Assembly: GCF_024713975.1 (NCBI RefSeq)
Contig: NC_091104.1
Location: forward strand, 9,195,580-9,259,579
Direction: 5' to 3'
Source: Paralichthys olivaceus
Lineage: Eukaryota > Chordata > Actinopteri > Pleuronectiformes > Paralichthyidae
Length of the DNA stretch: 64,000 bases
The notes under the pieces are model-generated. The model had not been told where the DNA came from and did not search any database. It worked only from the letters and a program-made list of their open reading frames with translations. Shown piece by piece: positions 21,401-32,888 of this stretch. The number at the start of each line of letters is the position of its first letter. Within the stretch, counting starts at the first letter, position 1. The translations under genes were made by a program, and so were the position numbers.

Positions 21401-23696
21401 AACGTAAATCCTTCAGCTGCTCACTCTAAAACTTGTGGTATGATCTCAGTCTAACTTACATCATTTATTCTATTTCAGTCCCAGGACAAATCAACTGGAG
21501 GACTGAATCCAGAACCCTGTCCCATCTGTGCACGCCCCCTGGGACAGGAGGTGAGACAGAACACCTTACCGTCTGTACAACTGTCTCATCAGCACAGAGA
21601 CTTTAATTACATCCAGTCTGAAGCAGACTCCTTCTCCTCCAGGAACTTGGTTTAACATTTGGTATTTGGTTGATGCTGGCTGTATCATCAGTGTTTGGGT
21701 ATCCTGCCAAAAAACAAACCAAACCATGAAACGTTTTCCAGCTCCTGAGTCTAGATTAGCTACCACAGTGACTGTGGTTTTGAGAATCCCTGATAGCATC
21801 TTAATTCTTTGTCTTTCTCTTCCCCAGTGGGCAGTGCTGACTTGTGGCCACTGCTTCTGTAACGAGTGTATTTCCATCATTGTGGAGCAGTACAGCACGG
21901 GCTCAAGGCGGCGTGCCATCAAGTGTGCCATTTGTAGGCAGAACACGTCCCACACTGAGATCTCCTATGTGTTCACCACGCAGTCGTCCAGTCAGGACCA
22001 GGACATCCCAGTCAAGGTCAGTGGAGCAACAGGCACGAGTCTGGATATTTATTATGTTAGTTATGACTGAGTCCTAATATAAAGATTTGTCAGATTGGTT
22101 CAATTGAGCTTAATTCGTTTTTGTTGTATCTTATTGCTTGCCTGAATGATTTAAATGCTAGTTGTGACTGCAGTTATCCTTTAATTCATGCTCATTAATA
22201 TATATAATTGTATTTTAGCACAGTTTTGGTCAGGTCACTGATTGCTGATCATACTGTAACCTAACGTTCCTCCTCCTGCGTTTGTCAGGGAAGCCATTCT
22301 ACCAAAGTGGAGGCAGTGGTGAGAACACTGAAGAAGATTCAAGCGACCGACCCCGGAGCCAAGTGTCTGGTTTTCTCCACGGTAACTGTAAACTATCCGT
22401 GCTCTCTCAGATAGTGATTTACTTTGATGATATCTGGTTTGGATCTGACCCAGTTTCTCTCTCTCCCGCTCAGTGGCTCAGCGTCCTGGACATCATCGCT
22501 AAGGCCTTGTTTGACAACAACCTGGAGTTCTCACAAATCAATGGGATTCACAAATTCCAGGTTTGGATTTTGAATTGCAACCATTTCTACCTAATGCAAT
22601 ATCCACTGCTATAACACCAGGGGGAGTTTACAATAGTATAGTGAGGACATTTTAAAGTTTCAGCAATGTCTCTGCACAAATGCAGCAATTGTCCACCTTT
22701 CAGCTACAGCAAAAGAAAAGATCATTCCTATCACTTCATCTTTAGGTTCAACCGATTTCATGACACCCCAAGATCCCCTTTAGGTTTCAGATTGTTATTT
22801 CTGATAGTTCTCCACAGTTTCAGTGAATCAACCAGGATAAAAGACCCAACATCCCTCTTCCAAAAGGAAAAATATAAGTTTAAAACAGAATACTTGGATT
22901 TATTGATTTATTTTTGTCTCACAAAGACAAAAGAAGTAAACACAACAAAATGTGACAACGATGTATTTGCTGCTACAATGTCTCCTCATCCAGGTGTGAT
23001 TATATCAATCTCATTGTCGACTTCAATGTTCCAGGAGAATCTGAGCTCCTTCAAATACGAAGAGAACATCAACATTCTTCTCCTTCCTCTCCACACGGGC
23101 TCCAACGGTCTGAACATCATCGAAGCCACTCACGTGTTGCTGGTTGAGCCGATCCTCAACCCAGCTCACGAGCTCCAGGCCATCGGCAGGGTGCACCGCA
23201 TCGGACAAACCAAGTAAGTGCCAGGTAGTTCAGGCCTGCAGGGGTTGGTTTGTCGATGCAATGTTCCGAAGAAACATTTCAGAAAATATGCGCATTTGTC
23301 TGTATCTCTTTATGACAGGTGGACCTACAGTTTTCACATCCAGTGTAAAGTCTTTGTTTGTGTCTGTCCACCAGGCCAACGTTCGTGCACAGATTCCTCA
23401 TTAAATCCACGATTGAAGAGAGAATGCAGGCGATGCTGAAAACAGCAGAGAAAAGGTACGAGTTGACACTAGGCAGTAAATTTAAACTGGAATACGTCTT
23501 TAATTCAAAGGGAGATTTTGACATTTAAAGGTTGGAACGTGGCAGCTGAACTCACAGTACCTATAAATGTTTTTTTTCTTCCCTTTAACCCAGTCACACC
23601 AGCACAGCCATGAAGCACTCGGAGGCTGCAGTACTGACAGTAGCTGACCTCGCCGATCTGTTTACTGATGATACTGAACATCTGGAGGGAGTCTAG
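12420..23696 (+). CDS. shprh: E3 ubiquitin ligase and SNF2-family helicase SHPRH
   Basis: Nuclear RING E3 and SNF2 ATPase of the RAD5 type, known to polyubiquitinate PCNA in post-replication repair. Twenty-nine coding exons run from ATG 12420 ([16 protein letters not shown], as in human) to TAG 23694-23696. The joined CDS is 4983 nt (1660 aa; human about 1683) and every splice phase closes. Domains in order: Walker A DEMGLGKT (about 356-363); linker-histone H15-like domain (about 425-505); PHD finger from FECICGE to FYCPHC (about 636-680); Walker B DEAQ (about 796); RING from CPICARPLG to KCAICRQ (about 1410-1465), set inside the helicase; helicase C-terminal motifs [14 protein letters not shown] and [10 protein letters not shown] (about 1595). 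Coding exons: 12420-13004, 13139-13268, 13403-13621, 13892-13970, 14043-14193, 14395-14497, 14587-14846, 14935-15576, 15873-16124, 16277-16355, 16581-16744, 16855-17111, 17330-17451, 17679-17767, 18015-18107, 18263-18370, 18568-18710, 18802-18975, 19088-19150, 19252-19477, 20774-20911, 21270-21371, 21479-21550, 21828-22016, 22289-22381, 22474-22560, 23035-23213, 23375-23455, 23594-23696. No lesion was seen. Confidence 0.98.
19655..20004 (+). repeat. Teleost interspersed repeat in a shprh intron
   Basis: The intron after the exon ending at 19477 carries a segment with the phrases AGTGACATCTAGTGTTGAAG, AACATGGCGGCCTCCGTAGA and GATGTAAATATAAAGTATTT, ending in CTTACACACTGGACCTTTAA. I recognise this order of phrases as a repeat common in teleost introns and UTRs. 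No open frame spans it. Its class (short DNA transposon or SINE) is not determined, and terminal inverted repeats or target duplications were not resolved. Confidence 0.55.
20010..20445 (-). other. GC-rich island with antisense ORF and splice donor inside a shprh intron
   Basis: Within the 1.3 kb shprh intron 19478-20773, about 430 bp is GC-rich and CpG-rich, unlike the AT-rich introns around it. On the minus strand a frame is open from about 20405 to 20048 (about 118 codons), with no ATG in it. It includes [20 protein letters not shown] and [13 protein letters not shown]. The frame ends at CACATAG|GTAAGT (donor near 20054), a strong donor on the minus strand. At its upstream side on the minus strand lie a GC box (GGGGGCGGGG) and TGATGTCA, a CRE-like site. 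It could be the first exon and promoter of an antisense transcript, or a GC-rich repeat. I do not recognise the protein. Confidence 0.35.
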
Positions 23697-25127
23697 ACAT
23701 CATGAGACACCTGATGAAGATACAAAGCAGCTTTCTCTTCACCCAGTGGGTGATTAAAATAGCCAGATTTTGCACATTCCACTTTTTTATATATGCATCA
23801 TGAAGTTTTAAATGCATCTTAGCATATTTGAGCAAATCACTGACAGCAAAAGACAAGTTTTCTTATTTGTTTTCAGTTTCGAATTTTAAATCTTTTTGGG
23901 GGGTATGTGTGATGTCTTGGCTGTAACTTAACGGATTCTGTAACTACTTCAGCTGTGCAGGGACATATCTGATGATCACATTTGACTGGACTGTACAATA
24001 TTTTTGTTTGTGTTAATCTGTGCATTTATAAAGAACTTCACTGTATGACAAGGCAGATGAACACAGACATTGTGCTATCGTCACTTTCCGGAAATAAAAA
24101 TCTGTCCACCGTCATCCTGTTACGACTCTAGCTCTTTTTGTGTGGTGCCTTTTATTGTGATTTATTTCTATGCAGTAAAAATGTCGACAGGAAGGAAGCC
24201 GTTGACCTTGAAGTGTTGCTCGGACTTTTACTTCTTTACAATCGTAGAAGTAGTGAGAGATTATTACAGGATTCTCTTGTTCCAGACAATCTTCTTTAAG
24301 CGATTTGTCTTTTAAAACAATGCTCGTCCTGACACTTGAGCCTGTCTTATTTGCAAGACAAAAAAGAGGAAGATTCAGTGTCTTGGAAACGAATCTTGTA
24401 AATCAAACTCATAAAAGTCGCAAAATGTGAAGAAGTTTCCTTTGCAGCAGTCAGCTCGTCTTTCTCTTACATTGCCACCTAAAAGGTTTAACAGATAAAT
24501 TACTGTTTCACTTTTATTTTAGTATCATAGTGTTTTTCAAAAATAATGATTCTCCTTTCTTGTCTGTGCCTCTCAAAGTATTTTATGGTCTGTTCTCCCA
24601 CACACATGCACTCACAGGTCCTTGGCATCATCACTGAATTGTCCTTGACTCGTAATGAGTTTCTTTTTGCCTGACTGACTGGGATTCCCGCACCAGTAAA
24701 GATTTTAAAATGTCCAGACAAAGGATGTAGACGACAAAGAGTGCCGGCCGAGCGCTGTTGTTCCTCTCTTGCATGGTTACCAGATGTCTTGTTGGCCCTC
24801 CGTAAGAAACAGTTGTAAGATGTTTACTAAGAGGACGTCGCCGCAGTGGGCGGTAACATACGTGTTACCTTGGACTCCCCTCAGTTCCCCCTATTCATGT
24901 GCGGAATCTCATTGTTGGTGGGGACATCATTCAAGCTGGTGTTTTAAGGCCAGAGGGAGGCTCCCAGTTCATTAGAGCTGTGTTTCGAGGGTTGGGGTAA
25001 GAGACAGGTACTTCTTCTTGTAGTGACAGCGAGTCCCCAGAAAGATTCACAGAGTTTCGGGGGGAAAGAGCCAAAAAGGTAGTGGAGTGGCTGAGCTAAG
25101 GCAAAGCAGAAGGAGAGCTCTGGGAAG
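23697..25127. other. Intergenic: shprh 3' UTR and ZP-gene upstream region
   Basis: Apart from the shprh 3' UTR (to about 24115) nothing coding is supported. The interval 24720-25127, directly before the ZP-gene ATG, is more GC-rich and should contain its promoter and 5' UTR. No clear TATA box was identified. Confidence 0.5.
24093..24098 (+). terminator. shprh: shprh polyadenylation signal AATAAA
   Basis: AATAAA about 400 nt after the shprh stop and followed by GT/T-rich sequence. It is the first canonical signal downstream, so the 3' UTR is probably about 0.4 kb. Confidence 0.6.
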
Positions 25128-28100
25128 ATGGCACCTGCCAGTTTGGTTTTTGCCTGGTTACTGTTCACCATGAGGATGGTCATCTCGGCAGTGTATCTGG
25201 AGCCTGAGGAGGAGGGTGAGCTCACTTCACATCACATCACACACTCAGGGAGGAAACGTCAGGGGTCAAACCACAGAAACCATCTACTCTTAATAAGTCA
25301 TTTAACAGTGATTGGAGGTTTAGCACAAGTTTCCCAGACTTTCAGATCTTTGAAATGTTCTCATAAAAACGATCTAATCAAGTTCAGTTAGACTTTATTT
25401 ACGCTTCTCGTTTCTTTGACCACAGCAGCAGTGAATGTGATTCCTGTGAAGATTCTCAGTCATGGTATTTTCCAGTGACATGCAATTGTAGGTGGACTTG
25501 CTTGAGGTTCTTCAAGATGTGATTCCTCGAGCAAATCCACTCACTACTCTGTACAATATTGGGTTTTTCTAATATATAATAATGCATCATATTGCTGCAT
25601 GTTGTCTACATACAATCATCATTTAAAAAGTTAGCTGTAAGTTGAATGTATTTGAGTGAGAGGTACAATAAAAACATAAAGCAGCCAAAACTGGAAATAC
25701 CAGAATACTTGAGTACATTTCAATTGAATATGTGATAACACACACTGTTAAATTGCTTTGTCTAAATGTTGAATATACATTTGTAGGATTGTAGAGTGTG
25801 CAAAAGTGGTATAGGTTTTCGAAAATATTATTTTGTATTATCTAAAAAGTTTGTGTGAAGTTTAATCTGTTGTTTTTTTAAATATTTTTTTCCCCATTAG
25901 AGCTCAATGAAACTGTCATTTGCACCAACGATCAAATGGAGGTTGTTATACCCAGTGTTTTTTTCCTCAACAAAGAGCCTCCAGTTTATGTAAGTCTTTA
26001 AAATCTTTCCTTAAAAGTAGATTGTGTGTTTTGCTTTATGATTGAATATTTGTGTTGATTATTGTGTTTCCTGTGTTAAGGTCTGGGATTTGCATTTAAA
26101 TGATCCGGAGTGCCGCGGGGTTGAGGTCGGAGATGACTACGTCTTCAGCATAAAGACAAATCTGTCAGACTGTGGGACTATAATGGTACAGAGCCTCAAA
26201 CATTTGACAAACATTTGTTTTAAAGTGTGTGAAAGTCACGTCTGCAGGATTTAAGAGTCTAATAAAAAAAAAAACGAATCAAATTGCACGTGAGCTGAGA
26301 CATTTAGAAGAGCTGCTAACAAAAGAGGAATACCTCAGCTTTAACCACCATGAAGACAAACTACACTTGGTATCTCCATCACTGACAACATAAAATCACC
26401 ATCGTTATAAATAATCCGTTTTACGATGTGTTTGGTTGTTGTGGGAACTGGACTGGGAGCAGTGTGGGGTTTTTTTTTTCTTCCTGTGCTGACGTAAATG
26501 TGGACTGAGACCCTCTGTTCTGTGTTCAGATGGGCACTGAGGAATTAGCTCATATGTATAATAAGATGGACAGAGAAAGGCACACACCCTGAACCCAGAC
26601 AGAAAGGAGTGAAGAGAAAAGAAAGGGTGGGGAGTGGCGTGCATGTCAAGGAAGAAGGGTGGCGTTGTTCCTTTTCTCTATGACAGCACAGGGTCTTATT
26701 CAGCGCAGCGGCCAGACCTTGAAAGGCCTTGTAATCCTAAATTATCAGAATTTACATGGGAATGATGATTATTTGTTGAAGCTCAGTGAATAGGAAAGCC
26801 ATAAATCACCGGTCAACTCACCCCTTGGTTATTTTAATCCCCCTGTTCTCATGGACTCCATCTTTGGAGTGGTTTGAATCTCTACTTCAGCTCACAAGTG
26901 TCCTTGGATTTCTTGATTGGAATGCGTGAAGGTTTTTCTTGTAAAGTGAGCAAAAGGTTAACACAGGGGGAAAAAGTCTCCCAGTCCTGCACCTCAGAAG
27001 TTTTACAAGCTTATTGCATAGAGCCTGAGCAAAGTATGTCTCCTCTGGATTAGAAGAAGAATGTCGTGTGTGTCAGTCTTGCTTTCACCTTGACTGCAGG
27101 ACCTTTTAAACCCTCAGTCGTCAGCAGAGGAGTGACTGAACTGTTGGGTTTAAAAGTCAAACATTTTCATTCAGACACGACCGCGTCCTCTGCTCCTGTT
27201 TCAGTGATACTTCTGTGTTAGACGCAGAGCCTTCGTATAACTGAGTGACAAGTGCAAGTGGCAGTGGGGTCCTGTCATGAAGTAATGAAGACCAGTTGCC
27301 TGTCGTAGAAAAGCTGGTGCTCATTGTGGGGGGTCGCGTGTTTACCAAGAGGTAGTAAAAGACGTCTCGGCCGTTAGAGCCCGCGACAATTCATCCTGCT
27401 CGGGGACCACAGAGGCCGTCCTCTGTCTGCCCCCAGCAGGGGCCCAGACAAACCTTGGACACAACCTTTTCCCTCGTCTAAGTTTTACAGTCTCATCAAC
27501 ATCACTTGCCAACAAAAGAATATTGAGCAGTATCGCTCACATTTACAGTGTGTGAAGGGAGGATGGCCGTTGACGTAATAGCCTGGGAAAGAGGTCACAT
27601 AAAGTCGCTTCAGTCACTTCCTACAATTGAGTTTTTGAATGTTAAAGTCAATTAAGTGTTTTTAATTAATCCACATCTATTTTATTGATCGGTTAATTTT
27701 AACACATTTACGAGCAAAAATGCCAAACCTGATCGTAGTAACTTGAATATTTTGAAGTTTGGAATGTGGGTCGGACAAAATAATTCTTTAAATAATGTCA
27801 TCCTGGGTTCTAGGAAATTGTCATGTGTATTTCCTACCAATCCTAATAATAATAATAATAAACATACAATGAAACTTAAAAATCTATTAATAGTTTCAGG
27901 TATTTTGTATCGCAAAACTTGCTAAATGTTTTTTTATCCTATCACCTCAGTTGTGAGAATATCTCATTAAGAAATCTGAAGATAAACTGTTTTTGTATTT
28001 TTGTGTTTGTCTTTCTCTCCTCAGGCCTCAGATGACACACACATCATGTTCATCAACACCATACACAACAACGATTCAGAAGTCATCACGAGAAACTACA

Positions 28101-30321
28101 TCAACATAACGTTTGTGTGTCGCTATCCCCTCAACTACATGGTGCAGCAGCCCAACGGTGAAAACATGATCCGAGTGGACGTCAGGCGAGTGTGTTTTTT
28201 TTAATCTCTAAATGACCTCTGACCTCTCAGTAACATGATTCCTTTTAAACACGTGTCCTTTGTTGTGACTCTACAGAACGATAACTCTAAACACGGAGGA
28301 CGGGAACTTCTCGGTGTCGATGTTGTTGTACAAAGACGAAGCCTTCGAGGACAGATGGACGACTGTGCCGTCGCTGACACTGGACGAAGACATTTTTGTT
28401 AAAGTGTTCATGGTAAATATTTACGTCTCATACTAACCTGAATATTGTGTAAGGTTTAGTTGCATATTTTAAGCAACACTTAGTGTTGAGTAAAGTGCCT
28501 GTTTAAGATGAGCCGTGACAGAGATGATGAATGCTGAGCTTCGACTTACAGACAAAAACACATGACAGAACTTGAAGTATTCATACTATTGACAGTTATT
28601 TTTGGATCAGGTTAAGCGTGTTGTTACATGATGTTAAGCAATATGTCCTGTGGTGGAGCGATACAAGCAACACAGGAAATCTGACACCCGACGTGCTGCT
28701 CTTCTTCTCCTCCATGTTGTTATAACCTCTTTGTACAGCTGCTGTTTACACACCGTGAATCAGAATCTCACAGTCCATGTTGGAAAAGAATTTCCCATTT
28801 GTACATTTTGACTGAACTGTCACTCAACCCCCACGTCTGTCCTCACAGATACCGGCTCACCTGATGCTGCGTATCGAGAGGTGCTGGGCTACACCGACCA
28901 GTGACCCATACAGCAACATACAGTACACCTTCATCAGAGACAGGTCTGCCTCCCAAGTGTTGGTACAAAAGCAGAAAAAAATATCTCAGTGGCAAAGTTT
29001 CTTTTTTTCTGCTCTTAGTTTTGAACCTGAAAAATAAGAATAATAAAGTTTGGATGGATTCATTCACATAAGATAATTTAAAGGGGGGGGGGGGGGGGGG
29101 GTTGAAATCTACTTATAGCTTGTTGTTATTTCACCACACTGGCAAACAGCTCTAAGTCCTCTCACACGAGGGCTGATGAAATCTGAAATAAGAGAATTTG
29201 TTGCTTGGAGAACAGGCCAGACAACAAATTCTCAGTCACTCGGTCATGTGACTCCCCCGTCTGAGTGGCCACATGCGTTTCAGTTCAACAGCTGTGAACG
29301 TCCTTGACAACCAGGCAGTATTTGGTCCTGATAGCAACAGCAGAGAGCAATGAAATGCAGGACAATGATTTCACAATGCAGGGGAGGGGGGGGGTACTCC
29401 AATAAATCCGTCTCTCATGCTGTTGCAGATAATGTTTACGTTATGGCTTTTTTCCATTCATCACACTTGAAATCTCTTCCTTCTTGCAGTATTGCACTCT
29501 AGATTTAAATGACACCCCCACACACACACCAGACCTGCCTGACTTCTCTGTCTCCCTCCCCATAGCTGCCCGGTGCTGTCAAACGAGCAGACCCTGAGTC
29601 TGCTGAGGAACGGCCAGGGTCCGGAGGCCATGTTCAGGATACAAATGTTTAAGTTTGTTGGCAGCTCCTACACCAACGTCTTCCTCCACTGCAACATCCA
29701 GATCTGCCACAACACTCCGGGGCTGTGTCAGCCTGTGAGTGAACGCACGCTACACCCATTCCTCACACTGGGAGTCACAGGCCAGTTCAGACAAGTAGCC
29801 TGTGATATGCTCAGCTTATGTCCTTAATATAGACCCATCAGGACAGAATAGTTTCTCAGCTCCATGATGGCCCAGTAAGGCTGCCCTGGTTTTAAATACG
29901 CATCTTGTTGCATCAATTCTTTTCATGTATTTCCAGAACTGCTCTGGTGAAGTCTCGTTAATGAGGATGCGCAGAGACGTCCCACTGTCCCACACAGTGT
30001 CTTATGGACCAATCAGACGGCTACTAAACAGTGAAAAGCCCAATCTGAGTGAGTTTTTACATCTCTTTAAAGCTTTGAGATTCCAGATACTGGAAACTAT
30101 TTGTATGCAAAAGTGTGATTCCACCTGTTTCCTTTGTGTCTGTAGATGCAGGCGGAGCCCCCACCGTGGAGACTTTTGTCCTCGGAGGACTGCTGGTTAT
30201 CTTGCTGCTCATCACAGGGGTGTTTGGGCGGCTGTGGCAGCGCTCGAGGCGTTTCTACCCAGCCAGGGAGGCGCAGCTCACTCTGTCCAACATTCACCAC
30301 ATCTCAGAGGTGGCCTCGTGA
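25128..30321 (+). CDS. ZP-domain type I membrane protein (family member not identified)
   Basis: Nine exons with continuous phase give 376 aa: 25128-25215, 25901-25989, 26081-26185, 28025-28185, 28277-28412, 28849-28943, 29566-29734, 29937-30048 and 30146-30321. The protein opens with a signal peptide (about residues 1-22). The ZP domain follows at once: ZP-N cysteines in VICTND, DPECRG, SDCGT and FVCRYP, and ZP-C cysteines in ERCWATPTSDPYSN, RDSCPV, CNIQIC and CQPNCSG. A basic RMRRD motif fits the consensus furin-type cleavage site seen before the membrane anchor of ZP proteins. A hydrophobic segment, VLGGLLVILLLITGVFG, is followed by a basic cytoplasmic stub. ZP proteins are secreted or membrane polymers of egg coats, kidney, gut and inner ear. 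The CWATP...RDSCP pattern recalls the uromodulin, OIT3, CUZD1 and ZPLD1 group, but I cannot assign an orthologue. The intron after 28185 has a GC donor. Confidence 0.88.
29083..29101. repeat. G19 homopolymer in a ZP-gene intron
   Basis: Nineteen consecutive guanines. A second G-rich stretch lies at about 29382-29394. Confidence 0.95.
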
Positions 30322-30449
30322 ATCAGGAGATCAGGAACTTTTCTGAGCTGATGAATGGACAAACAAACACAAATGCAAAAGCAAATGCACGCTTGTGATT
30401 TATGATAATGACGAAAAATGAATTTGTTGCTTTTTTAGGAAATCGACTT

Positions 30450-30455
30450 AATAAA
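30450..30455 (+). terminator. Polyadenylation signal of the ZP gene
   Basis: AATAAA about 130 nt downstream of the stop codon, followed by TTGTTGCTGTTT, a plausible GU-rich downstream element. Confidence 0.5.
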
Positions 30456-30459
30456 GTTC

Positions 30460-31640
30460 TCCCTCAATTGTTGCTGTTTCTCACAGTGGTGAAAGTTAAG
30501 TCAGACATTCTTCAGGTCATTGTACTTTGCTTGAATGTTCCCTTTTATTCTACTTTAAACTTCAACTATATTTCAGAAGCAAATGTTTTTTTCATTTTTG
30601 CTCCACTGTGCTTATCTAAAGATCAGCCTTTAAAATATGATGAATTATTAAACATAACTGCATAAGAGAACAAACTCTTTAAATTTGCTTCACACCACCC
30701 AGCTTCAACATTAAAATGCTGCTTACTCAGCAATACATCTGTATTTACAATGTTAAATATATAATTAGTGCTTTAACTCTTGGTACTTTAAGAACACTTG
30801 ATGTCCCTTTCATACAACCTTAGTAAATGGGTTTTAGTTGTAGTGGAAATATTTCTATTATCGTGTGTAATTTAAGGGATAATGTTGGTTTTAAACTATA
30901 TTTTTATAAATCTCATGAAAAGACAAATACAGCTGGTTCATTCTGTGAAGCAGGTAACACATATATAGTTTGTTTTTTAAGTAAAGCCTATAAAGTTATT
31001 AAAGTTATTAGTTTTTCATTGATGTCCCGCAAACAGGAGTAATTAGAGGTATTAGGGGTATATATCTTATATCAGCCTTTAAGTAGAAAAGTTGGGATAA
31101 TAATAGATATTTAAGCAGAAATTTCAGGTTATATGTATGTTTGTGTATAAATATTAGAATAAACTGTGGTCAAGGCTACTTCATAAAACTTGTTTCGGTT
31201 GTTGTTCTTACCAACAAAAATAGATGATAATAACATTATGATGTCAAGCTTAGCTAAAAAAACAAACAACGAGAAAACAGTGTGGTGTTGTTGGTCAATA
31301 AAATAAACAGAACACCTCTGACATGAAGGACAAAAAAAGATTAAATAAATAAATGCAGGAATTAATAACCGCATAAAACACTGACAAAATAAATACAATG
31401 AAAAGGGATAGTTTTATCTAATTATACTTATTTAATTCAGTGGCCTTGATTTTCTCATTATATACATGTTTATAAATAGTTAATCATTTAATTTGCTGAG
31501 TCTGTCCCCATAAAACTTGAGAAGCACCATCCCATACATTTAGAATATATATATATATATATGAGTATAAATATATATAAATACTGTATATTTATACACA
31601 TGTATATATAGTGAACAGTCACTGGGGGTTTTCCCTCTCT
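30460..31640. other. AT-rich intergenic spacer
   Basis: No gene is supported. An alternating AT tract with ATATATAT and TATAAATA phrases lies at about 31545-31615, immediately before the GC-rich fbxo30 promoter region. Confidence 0.6.
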
Positions 31641-31649
31641 GTCTATTTC

Positions 31650-31884
31650 AGTCGCTCGCGGACACGACTGGACCCTTTACGTGGTGACGTAGCAGCTGCG
31701 TCGTGCCCCTCCGCTCCAAACAACTCAGACACCGACAGAAGCAGCTGAACGCTCTCCGGCTCAACACTCTCCAGCTCCGGCCTCGTCGGACGATGTGCTG
31801 ACGGGGAGGTTTTCTGTGGATGAACACGGAGCTGAACGCGGGTGACGACATCCACCGAACACCGGGAAAATCCCCGAGACTCGG
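31650..31884 (+). promoter_or_regulatory. fbxo30: fbxo30 promoter and noncoding first exon
   Basis: A short GC-rich region containing GTGACGTAG (CRE-like) and CAGCTGCGTCGTG. It ends at a donor, ACTCGG|GTAAGC, at about 31884. The partner acceptor TTGTTACAG|GG lies at about 32834, 55 nt before the ATG. The exon contains small upstream ATGs, including one whose frame would run across the splice and overlap the main start out of frame. Confidence 0.55.
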
Positions 31885-32888
31885 GTAAGCGGCTTCTACA
31901 AGCGACTTGGCGAGCGAGGCTAACGAAGTGTAGCTGCTAGTGCTAGCTAGCTAGCTAACTGGCTGGCCATGATGTTTGTGTTTCTTTTGTTTAACTGTAC
32001 AAAGTTTGGCGTCTCGACACTTCGCTCTTACTTCAGTGCAGTTGTCATGACAACATGTTATACTTGTACACGCTGCAGGAGTATAATCGGTACTGAGACT
32101 GTAAACGGGTTGACTTGTAAGAACCGGCTTCTGAGTTGTTTGTGTTTTTAGCGGTTTGCTAACCTTGCTTGCGTAATTTAGCCTGTTAGCTGTTATTGGC
32201 AGTGGCCGTAAGGTCTTGAACAATAGCCCTCCTGTGTGGCACTGCTGTTCGGACTTGCAGCATTGTTGTGGGTCTTTCATTTATTGTCTGGTGTTCTTTG
32301 AGCCCAGTGATCATTATCCCCTCCACAAGCCACACCACCAAAATAAAGCCCAGGCTAATGATTCAGAGGTATTTACCCCACAGGCCTGTGGAGGCTGGGG
32401 GACAAACAGCTTGAACAACAAGTGGAAATTCTTCAGGGTTTATCTCACCTGTCACCAAACTGTGGTCTGAGATCTTAAAGGTGAGGGGTCAGGTTTGCTC
32501 CCGAAGCTTTGAAAGAACTGGTGTCACCAGGAAATCTAAGAAGGGTGTTGTGAAATGATACTGATCTGCCTGAATATGTGGTAAACAGGCACAGACAGGA
32601 GAGAGAGCGGACATGTGTGGGGATGAGTTACAGGACATTTTGAAGGCATGGGAGCTCACGTGTGTCGAGACAGTGTGCAACTCAGCATATAGGTCCATGG
32701 GATAATGTGACACCAGCGTGCTCTGTGCTCAAGCTGAGGACTCCATGTGCTTGACAAGTGTTACTGTAACCATGATTCGATTGTTAAATCTCCAACGCTG
32801 TGAATAAAATGTTACTTTGCTGATTTTGTTACAGGGTTCAACGCCTCACCCCTTTTCCCTCTTGGACACGGAGCAACACAGTGAGAAA

